NCBI RefSeq assembly: GCF_008087665.1
Contig: NZ_CP042912.1
Coordinates: 434,001 to 498,000, forward strand
Reading direction: 5' to 3'
Length of the DNA: 64,000 bases
Origin: Mariniblastus fucicola
GTDB lineage: Bacteria > Planctomycetota > Planctomycetia > Pirellulales > Pirellulaceae
The notes beneath the pieces were generated by a model. The model searched no databases. It saw only the letters and a program-made list of their open reading frames with translations, and was not told the DNA's origin. Positions 57,476 to 64,000 of this stretch are shown in pieces; position 1 is the stretch's first letter; each line of letters opens with the position of its first letter. The translations under genes were made by a program, and so were the position numbers.

Positions 57476-58372
57476 TCAATTTTTCGAATTTGTGCCCCTT
57501 TTGCGTGGCCAGTCGAGGCTGGCCAACAGTCCAAACAAAATCAGAGCGGCGCCGATCAGCGTTGTGGTTGCGGGAAACTGATAGTCGACTGCGCTTCGCC
57601 AGGCAAAGAACACCCACAACGGCACCAGAACCGGTTCGAGCAACGAAAGGCCGCTGGCCTCATGGCTGGAGACCGTACGCAGGCCGCGAGCAAACAGGAC
57701 GTACGGCAATCCCATTTGCAGCATCCCAAACAGGGCCAGGTAGATCCACTGTGAACCGCTCGGCCACGTGGCCTCGTTGGTCAGGACACTGGGTGAAAAC
57801 AGTACCGCTGTGACGGCGTGATTCAGGAACACCAACCAGGCCGCATCGATGTCGCGCAGCCCGCGCAGACAGACGATCACGCCGGCAAAGAAGACCGCAG
57901 ACGCCAAACCAAACTGGACTCCCCTGAATGATGCTCCGGTAATTTCTGCCCACAGGATGACTCCGACGCCGACCGCTGCGAAACCTAACAGTATCCAGTT
58001 TCTGGGCTCCGGTTTTTCCTTCCAGAATAGCCACGAAAACAGAAACACCCAAGCCGGAGCGGTGTACTGCAACCAAATCGCCAATGACGCTTCGCAGTGC
58101 ACCATGGCACTCATGTAAGTCCAATTCATCAACGCGAACGTCGCGACCATCGGCAGCAGTCGCGTCGTCCACTGAATCTTCCTTACGAAAAAGATCAGCA
58201 TCAACGAAGCAAAGAATGCTCGCCAAAATGTCAGCGTGACGCCGCGAGTTTCGATCGGCCAATCCGCAAAGATCGGAGCCTTGGCGAAAAAGCCACTGGA
58301 ACTCCACAGTACCGCCGCGGCGATGACCAGCAGTCGGCCTCGCCATTGGCCTGATTTTTCCTCTGGTTGCAC
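57476..58372 (-). CDS. EamA/DMT-family transporter
   Basis: The 298-residue protein has about ten membrane helices in two EamA repeats (first from GRLLVIAAAVLWSSSGFFAK; second from GVQFGLASAVFFAGVIV). The motifs ALMNWTYMSAMVHCEASLAIWLQYTAPAWVF (read in pieces) and GLSLLEPVLVPLWVFFAW match DMT-family carriers of amino acids or metabolites. The substrate is not readable. It lies three bases after the OPT gene, likely co-transcribed. Confidence 0.9.
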   Translation of the reverse strand: MQPEEKSGQWRGRLLVIAAAVLWSSSGFFAKAPIFADWPIETRGVTLTFWRAFFASLMLIFFVRKIQWTTRLLPMVATFALMNWTYMSAMVHCEASLAIWLQYTAPAWVFLFSWLFWKEKPEPRNWILLGFAAVGVGVILWAEITGASFRGVQFGLASAVFFAGVIVCLRGLRDIDAAWLVFLNHAVTAVLFSPSVLTNEATWPSGSQWIYLALFGMLQMGLPYVLFARGLRTVSSHEASGLSLLEPVLVPLWVFFAWRSAVDYQFPATTTLIGAALILFGLLASLDWPRKRGTNSKN

Positions 58373-58375
58373 AGG

Positions 58376-60304
58376 CTATTTCTTCGGACGGCTCATGACG
58401 AAGAACGCAACAACCGCCAAAACGGCTGCACTGATCGACAACACGTTGGTGACGCCAGGCGTCTGACCAAGATCCAACGCTTTCATTCCGAATGCTGCAA
58501 ACGCTGCGATTCCCACGGCAGTCAAAGCTTCACCGGCGATCACGCCAGACGCAAACAGAACCCCACGGTGCAGGATTGACTCATGTTCTTCTTCTGCCTT
58601 GCCGCGAGTGTAGAACCAGGCGATCAGTCCACCGATCAGGATCGGAGTCGCCAACCCGAACGGCAAGTACATTCCAACGGCGATCGGCATCAGGTAAGCA
58701 CGAAACTTTGCTCCGCTGCGTTTGAGATATTCGTCGATCCCCAGGATCACGACGCCAAGGATCGCGCCGTAGCCGACCATGTCCCACGCAAGTTCACCGT
58801 CACCGAAAAATCCCTCGGCCAAACTGGCGAACAGGCCGGCTTGTGGCGCTGGAAGATCACGGCCACCGATTCCAAGTCCGTCCGGTGTGTTTTCATGCAG
58901 CAGCGTCAGGATCGGTGCCATCACAAATGCGGCCACGAAAACGCCAAGGATTTGCATGATCTGTTGCCGAAACGGAGACGCCCCGACGATCGAACCCGTT
59001 TTCAAGTCATTGCAAACATCGCCGCTGGTACAGGCAATACAGCAGACGATGGCGGCAACTCCCAACGTCGCCACCATGCCTTCGGTGCCCGAGTAGTTGA
59101 ACAAATACAGCATCGCACCGGCTACCAGAACGGCCGTGATCGTCATGCCGGAAACAGGGCTGTTCGAGTTACCGACCAGGCCGACGATATAACTCGCGAC
59201 GGCAGTGAAAAAGAAACCCATCACCAGCATGATGATGGTTGCAAGAACTGTGATTCCGGGGGCTTGTGTAAACCAGTAGTTGACCATGGCCAGCAAACCG
59301 ACACACAGCAGACCAAGAAGCAAAATTGCGAACGTCGGAATGTCGCGTTGCGAGGCGTCGTCATTGTCTGTGCCGTCGCCGGAGGTGATATGCTTGATCG
59401 CGGCCATCAGCCCGTGACGCACAGAGATTAACGATGCGAAACCGCCAACGACCATGGCGCCGACGCCGAAATAGCGAATCTTGGCGTTCCAGATTCCGTA
59501 GGCTTGATCGACGGCGCTTGCTTCGGCCGTGGGGTCACCTCCGCCGATCATTGGAATTGCAATCAGCCAGGCAATTGCGCCACCGATGAAGATCAGGATG
59601 GCAACATTGAGCCTCACGATCAGTCCGACGGCAACGAGCATCGGAGACAGGTCGCCTCCAAAATAAAAGATTCGAGAACCGGAGATCGTTGCCGTTTCCA
59701 GACTGCTGCTGAGCAACGCCAGAAATCCACCGACAAACTTGAACAGTCCGCCAAGAATTCCTCCGGCGATCAAGCTTTGAGCTGCACCATCGTCAGCGCC
59801 GTCTTCTCCGGCTTGCAGGACCGCCGCGCAGGCGATACCTTCGGGATATTTCAGTTCATCATTGTCGACCACGAAAACTTTCCGCATCGGGATCATGAAC
59901 AGAATCCCCAGCAGTCCTCCGGTGAAAGCGATGATGGTGATGGTCCAAAAATCGAAGCTGTCCCAATAGCCGATCAGAATCATCGCCGGCATTGTGAAAA
60001 TGATTCCGGCCGCCAGCGATTCGCCAGCCGACGCACAGGTCTGCACCTGATTGGCTTCGAGGATCGACGAATTTTTGAACAGCAATCGAAACAGCAGCAT
60101 CGCCATCACGGCCGCCGGGATCGACGCCGACACCGTCATGCCGGCTTTGAGCCCAACATAAACATTCGCGGCACCCATCACGACGGACAGGATCAAACCC
60201 AGAACAATCACGCGAACGGTGATCTCAGGTCGGTTGACCAGTGAAGCTATCGCAGGCGACTTGCCCGGTTCGGTCGGCGTAGAAAATGGATTGTCGTTGC
60301 TCAT
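58376..60304 (-). CDS. OPT-family oligopeptide transporter
   Basis: The ~642-residue protein has about fifteen membrane helices with the OPT features: VLGLILSVVMGAANVYVGLKAGMTVSASIPAAVMAML in pieces near the N-terminus, ELKYPEGIACAAVLQAG, and FGLATPILIGGLIAWF near the end. OPT carriers take up short peptides or metal chelates with protons. The start is taken at the second ATG (60304; SNDNPFSTP), with 60313 as alternative. It and the EamA gene form a two-transporter unit. Confidence 0.93.
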   Translation of the reverse strand: MSNDNPFSTPTEPGKSPAIASLVNRPEITVRVIVLGLILSVVMGAANVYVGLKAGMTVSASIPAAVMAMLLFRLLFKNSSILEANQVQTCASAGESLAAGIIFTMPAMILIGYWDSFDFWTITIIAFTGGLLGILFMIPMRKVFVVDNDELKYPEGIACAAVLQAGEDGADDGAAQSLIAGGILGGLFKFVGGFLALLSSSLETATISGSRIFYFGGDLSPMLVAVGLIVRLNVAILIFIGGAIAWLIAIPMIGGGDPTAEASAVDQAYGIWNAKIRYFGVGAMVVGGFASLISVRHGLMAAIKHITSGDGTDNDDASQRDIPTFAILLLGLLCVGLLAMVNYWFTQAPGITVLATIIMLVMGFFFTAVASYIVGLVGNSNSPVSGMTITAVLVAGAMLYLFNYSGTEGMVATLGVAAIVCCIACTSGDVCNDLKTGSIVGASPFRQQIMQILGVFVAAFVMAPILTLLHENTPDGLGIGGRDLPAPQAGLFASLAEGFFGDGELAWDMVGYGAILGVVILGIDEYLKRSGAKFRAYLMPIAVGMYLPFGLATPILIGGLIAWFYTRGKAEEEHESILHRGVLFASGVIAGEALTAVGIAAFAAFGMKALDLGQTPGVTNVLSISAAVLAVVAFFVMSRPKK

Positions 60305-60394
60305 GAGTACCATCCGGTTGGAAGTTTGGACTCATGAAGGATAATCGAAGCCAACCTGCGGGGACAGATGCGGACAGGAATTCAGTTGGCCAAT

Positions 60395-63316
60395 TCAGTC
60401 GCCCCTACGTTGAATCGTCAGGATCGACTTTGGCGAACTCCGTTTCTCAAACGTTAGACCCGTCTGTTGGCTGACAATTTCCAGTACGTTCTCAATACGG
60501 AAGTCGAAACGATCTTCGGGAGCGTGGTCTTCGAGCCCGTAAGCTCGTTCGCTCCACGTGAACTTCTGGTCGTCGTTGGAGATTTCGCCCATGGCGATGC
60601 TGCAGTTGATGTATTCGGACAACGAACTCAGAAAGCTTTTTACATCTCCGCTTTGAATCATCTCCGGATACGATTTTTCGCTGGGGCCGGCGTTGACGCT
60701 GACTTCCTTTTGGCCGTCCTCAAAGTTAAGCGTCAACGAGCCACTGGCGACGTAAAGCGGCCGATCGACTTTGACCGTTTCGACTTTCATCTTCGACTGA
60801 AATTCGGTTTCCAGCATTTTGCGAAACGCAGATTCAAGTTCCTCTCTGGATGCTCCGGCGCGAACCACGAAGTCACCTGAAATTTTCGCATTCAGCAGAT
60901 TGGGGTCGCCTTCGATTGCAGACGAATGCAGTTGGAATATCTGCTCCGCAAGTTGTCGAACCTTGAAAACGCCTCCGCGGTAGAAATGGCGAAACGAAAT
61001 GTCGCCGTTCTCGCTCCATTCCAGAATCCGTGACGTGTCTTGTGGAGCTCGACGTCGATCGGGATCAAGTTTTAGCATTTGGCGAACGTATTTCTGCGCC
61101 AAAGGAAACGGAGGTCCAATTCGCTTCAGGACTTCGCCGTCCTTTAGTGAGTACAGTTCCCTTGCAGCGATCACTCCGCGTTTTTCTTCCGCAGAGAGTT
61201 CGCGTTTTGATCTGGCGTCACGGCCAGCTTTCAACTCCGCCTCTGACGTGACATCGAAAACGTCTTCTTTCATGACCCCGAAATGGTTGCCGTCTCGAAT
61301 AACGTTGGCCCCGGCGGGAGCAGACATCACGAACAGGTGATCCGCCAAATCAATGTTGAACCTCGCAGATTCGACTCGTTGAACAGAAAGGAACCCCAGT
61401 CGATATTCTTTGAACCCAAGTTTAATCACGGTTCCAGGAAAGAGGATGCCGTCAGGGTATGTTTTCCAATCCAGCCAATAGCGAATGGTTGGCCCGTGTT
61501 GACCCTCGATGTACTCATAAATTGGCAGGCCACTCGTTTCCGATATCCTGATTTCATGATCTGGCGACTGGTTGTTCTTGCCGAGCTTTTGCTTGACCAG
61601 AAAGCCCGAATCCGTGCGAGCAATCTCCGCGGATCGTAAACGCTTTTTGGTTTCCTCGATGAAAGGACTCCCGCCAATTGGCAAAACCGATTTGAGAAAC
61701 TCGTGTTTCTTGAATTGGTGGTAGACCCGTTTGTTGACAGGCAAAATGTCCATCTGATAGTTGGCAGCGTCCCATCGCAGAGAGAGATTCTGATCCGTAA
61801 TGTGGATATCCGTTTTGCCCTTCTGCCCCATTCGATTGATGGACTCGCGTGTTCGATGTTGATCAAAATGGAGCTCAACGTCATCGCCTGGGATTGATTT
61901 CTCTCCTGCCGAAAAGTCAGCAAGTTGCTCGACAAGCATTTTCATTTTCCGCGGACTATCGATGGGTGAAAGTTTCTCAACGATCGCCTCACAGTCATCT
62001 GGATTCAACGTTCCGCCCACGGATCCTTTTGCGAAATTTTTGAATCGAATGTGACCCGTCTTCACCGCATCTACATTTTCGCGACCCTTTTTCAGTACTT
62101 CGATCAGTTCTGTGGCGATGTCAGAGTCGTCGTCGACTTGGGCCTCGACTTGGGCTTCCGCCTGGCCGTCGTCGTTGGCAAGTTCGCTGTTTGCGAAGGC
62201 CTGGCCAGCGACCCAAACGGCTGAAACGATCAGCAAACCGGCGAGACAACGCAGCAGTTTGTGCCCGGTGGCTGGTTTCGCCCGATCTGCTGCCAACAGC
62301 CTCGCGATTCGGCCGTGAAGTTTTGACGGACGATTCCCGTCGGCTGCGAGGACAACCGGTTCAGGGCGGCTCGATTCGGCTTCCGCGCGAGCCAGTGCAT
62401 GCTCGGCGTCTTTCAGCAACGTGTTCGCGTATTCAATGCGGCTAACGCCCGTCGCCACCGCCAGTTCGTCGCAACAATGCTCACGTTCCTCGTGAATTCG
62501 TCGACTCAGGTACCACGTGACCGGATGAAAAAACAGAATCGATTCGACGAGCCGCTGCACAACAATCAACACATGGTCGTAGCGATAAAGATGAGCCAAC
62601 TCGTGACGCAACACCGATTCGATTTCCTCAGGAGAGAGCTCCGACACGATGGAAGCTGGCAGCAACACGACCGGTCGCAGGAACCCGGCAACCATCGGGA
62701 CAACGATCTTTCCGGACTCAGCGATCGCCGGCTTGCATCGCAGAGTAAACGAAGCAAGTGCACGTTCAAACGGTTGCAATATTGCCTGATCTGAAATCGC
62801 CCAGGAGGTCGCGAGTGTTCGTTGACTGCTTCGGACTGCACACGACAACCGAGAGCACATCAGGCACACGCCCAGCAGATACCCGAAGGCGATCGAATGG
62901 ATCAACCACGCCGGTAGAACGAACCTGCCGTCGGATTGATTGGCGTTCAGCGTATTGGTTTCAGCAACCGAAGGCGATGCAAGTTCCCTTGTCGTCGACT
63001 GAGCAACGATCTCTGAATTGGGAAACTCAACGCTTGTTGGCGACGCAGATTCTGCCGATCCTGTTTCGATACCGATCCGAGCAGCAAGTGCAACCGGAGT
63101 CGAATCGGGCTGTAGAAAAAACACGACTGGCAACAAAGCCGCGAAAGCCAACAGGGCGGTAAAGTTCAGCCAGTAGCGCCAGTTCGGCGATCGACCGCTC
63201 AGGAAATAGTTCGCGGCCCACGCAAAGATTCCTATGACGCACCCGATCCAGATCGAGTGAGCCAATGCGGTGACGACATTCCAGCAAAACGATGACTCAA
63301 GCGTGAAGAATGACAT
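60395..63316 (-). CDS. BlaR1/MecR1-type M56 metallopeptidase sensor with large C-terminal extension
   Basis: The 973-residue protein has membrane helices in the first ~150 residues and a M56 peptidase domain: zinc motif HELAH (238-242), RRIHEEREHCCDELAV later. A single helix (KLLRCLAGLLIVSAVWVAGQAFA, ~345-370) leads to a ~600-residue extracytoplasmic part of beta character with NPDDCEAIVEKLSPIDSPRKM and later a second, different domain (ARELYSLKDGEVLKRIGPPFPL). This extension is far longer than the penicillin-binding part of BlaR1 and shows no SxxK/SxN/KTG set, so it senses something else. It overlaps the repressor gene by one base. Confidence 0.85.
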   Translation of the reverse strand: MSFFTLESSFCWNVVTALAHSIWIGCVIGIFAWAANYFLSGRSPNWRYWLNFTALLAFAALLPVVFFLQPDSTPVALAARIGIETGSAESASPTSVEFPNSEIVAQSTTRELASPSVAETNTLNANQSDGRFVLPAWLIHSIAFGYLLGVCLMCSRLSCAVRSSQRTLATSWAISDQAILQPFERALASFTLRCKPAIAESGKIVVPMVAGFLRPVVLLPASIVSELSPEEIESVLRHELAHLYRYDHVLIVVQRLVESILFFHPVTWYLSRRIHEEREHCCDELAVATGVSRIEYANTLLKDAEHALARAEAESSRPEPVVLAADGNRPSKLHGRIARLLAADRAKPATGHKLLRCLAGLLIVSAVWVAGQAFANSELANDDGQAEAQVEAQVDDDSDIATELIEVLKKGRENVDAVKTGHIRFKNFAKGSVGGTLNPDDCEAIVEKLSPIDSPRKMKMLVEQLADFSAGEKSIPGDDVELHFDQHRTRESINRMGQKGKTDIHITDQNLSLRWDAANYQMDILPVNKRVYHQFKKHEFLKSVLPIGGSPFIEETKKRLRSAEIARTDSGFLVKQKLGKNNQSPDHEIRISETSGLPIYEYIEGQHGPTIRYWLDWKTYPDGILFPGTVIKLGFKEYRLGFLSVQRVESARFNIDLADHLFVMSAPAGANVIRDGNHFGVMKEDVFDVTSEAELKAGRDARSKRELSAEEKRGVIAARELYSLKDGEVLKRIGPPFPLAQKYVRQMLKLDPDRRRAPQDTSRILEWSENGDISFRHFYRGGVFKVRQLAEQIFQLHSSAIEGDPNLLNAKISGDFVVRAGASREELESAFRKMLETEFQSKMKVETVKVDRPLYVASGSLTLNFEDGQKEVSVNAGPSEKSYPEMIQSGDVKSFLSSLSEYINCSIAMGEISNDDQKFTWSERAYGLEDHAPEDRFDFRIENVLEIVSQQTGLTFEKRSSPKSILTIQRRGD

Positions 63317-63708
63317 TAGCTTTGCTCCTTCGCGATACGATTGATCAGTTTTCGGATCTCTTTGATTTCGTCCGAATCAATGTCGTGCGTTTCGAGTAGT
63401 TCCAGCATCACCGAATGAGCCGAACCATCGAAAACGCGTTCCACCAGATCGCCCAGCAGGTTGCGACCAACGCTCTGGGCTTCGATCAGCGGAGTGAACT
63501 CAAACGCGCGACCACGTTTTTCTCGCTTCAGATATCCCTTACGGACCATGATGTTCATCAGCGTGATGACCGAGCTATGCGTTAGCTCGCGATCATCGTC
63601 GGCCAAGGATTGTCGAACTTCGTCCACCGTTTTCGGCGACTCGTGCCACAGGACTTTTAAAATCCTCAGCTCCGCTTCGGTTGGATGTTCAGAAGAAGGA
63701 CGTGCCAT
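63316..63708 (-). CDS. BlaI/MecI-family transcriptional repressor
   Basis: The 130-residue protein is a small winged-helix repressor: TEAELRILKVLWHESPKTVDEV, then DRELTHSSVITLMNIMVRKGYLKREKRGRAFEFTPLI, matching BlaI/MecI/CopY repressors. Such repressors are cleaved when their M56 partner senses a signal. The partner gene overlaps it by one base and must be co-translated. Target sites are likely at 63745-63807, in the gap to the divergent transporter gene. Confidence 0.92.
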   Translation of the reverse strand: MARPSSEHPTEAELRILKVLWHESPKTVDEVRQSLADDDRELTHSSVITLMNIMVRKGYLKREKRGRAFEFTPLIEAQSVGRNLLGDLVERVFDGSAHSVMLELLETHDIDSDEIKEIRKLINRIAKEQS

Positions 63709-63744
63709 GTCGGGGCTCCAGCAAGTATCGCGAGAGTCTGTAAA

Positions 63745-63807
63745 TTTAATTCCTTAAAACTAACGGGCTGACTGCGGGCGGTCAAGCTAAATATTTAAAG
63801 AATTAAA
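63745..63807. promoter_or_regulatory. probable BlaI-type operator pair
   Basis: Two matching sites face each other: TTTAATTCCTTAAA (63745-63758) and TTTAAAGAATTAAA (63794-63807), inverted repeats with 13 of 14 matching bases. Each is itself a near-palindrome (TTTAA ... TTAAA). The 49-bp spacing of the centres is close to five helical turns. The pair lies between the repressor start and the divergent MFS gene, the place where repressor operators are expected. Confidence 0.55.
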
Positions 63808-63914
63808 ACATGGAGGCCTCGTTGGCGGCGGCCGTTTTTTCTGCGAACCTGACTGGGCCGTTGTGGTCCGACATTCTTACACCATTCAACACTCAGACAG
63901 GAAAGACGCCGCAC

Positions 63915-64000
63915 ATGGTTCGCTCGATTGCCAACGCCTATCGAGATGCCTATGGCGGGCTGCCGAAAGAAGTTTGGGTGCTGTCGCTGGCTCTTTTTGT
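63915..64000 (+). CDS. start of an MFS transporter (partial)
   Basis: Only the first 28 codons are present: MVRSIANAYRDAYGGLPKEV then WVLSLALFV, the beginning of the first helix and a typical opening of MFS sugar or drug transporters. AGGAAAG lies before ATG 63915. An in-frame ATG at 63810 would add 35 residues but starts within the probable operator and has no ribosome site. It diverges from the repressor gene and is a likely target. Confidence 0.6.
   Translation, partial: MVRSIANAYRDAYGGLPKEVWVLSLALF

Noticed and set aside
58583-59431. Plus-strand open frame (282 codons) across the OPT transporter
   Set aside because: Antisense to a clear OPT gene; the product is full of Arg, His and Gln with no domain.

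Overview
The window looks like chromosomal DNA of a marine-type planctomycete, probably Pirellulaceae. The main pointers are a DUF1501 gene beside a planctomycete cytochrome/DUF1549/DUF1553 gene, a DUF1559 prepilin-like protein, a Ser/Thr kinase fused to a DUF1559-like tail, small membrane proteins with an N-terminal NPYxxP-type motif, and many very long secreted or envelope proteins of unknown function. lpxK and an AsmA-like protein indicate a lipopolysaccharide-bearing outer membrane. I see no rRNA, tRNA, CRISPR array, phage module or insertion sequence. Organism assignment is inference from gene content.

Layout. 1-6.7 kb: a secreted alpha/beta hydrolase, a sugar-phosphate transferase that starts exopolysaccharide synthesis, and a large polytopic membrane protein, all on the minus strand. 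6.9-11.2 kb: a sigma-54-type AAA+ activator, pyrE, nadD, a small orphan protein and an ankyrin protein on the plus strand. 11.2-15.3 kb: the DUF1501 and cytochrome/DUF1549 pair. 15.7-22.5 kb: a kinase/SecD-head-like/DUF1559-like fusion, an ECF sigma factor and an overlapping membrane-anchored VWA protein. 22.7-28.5 kb: a tightly coupled minus-strand operon of type II secretion/type IV pilus-like parts (three GspF-type membrane proteins, three minor pseudopilin-like proteins, one DUF1559 pseudopilin, one small membrane protein and a frameshifted lamin-tail-like protein). No ATPase, secretin or prepilin peptidase lies nearby.

28.7-39.6 kb: a YiiX-like cysteine hydrolase, a sulfatase-fold protein without the usual catalytic motif, an MBL hydrolase, rnhA, a pseudogene with internal stops, typA, mnmA, floA and lpxK. 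39.6-54.6 kb: five large envelope or secreted proteins (glycosidase-like with a carbohydrate-binding-like tail, AsmA-like, beta-propeller, and two planctomycete-type secreted proteins). 54.8-60.3 kb: a TPR membrane protein with a TPR-AAA+ ATPase, then an EamA and an OPT transporter. 60.4-64 kb: a BlaR1-type M56 sensor fusion, its BlaI-type repressor, a probable operator, and the start of a divergent MFS transporter.

Two things stand out. One is a dispersed ~26-bp hairpin repeat, eight copies in gaps between genes, showing compensatory base changes and twice supplying the stop codon of the preceding gene. The other is the split type II secretion-like operon with three separate F-type membrane proteins and no motor. 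All coordinates and motifs come from reading the sequence; family names rest on motif recognition, not searches.
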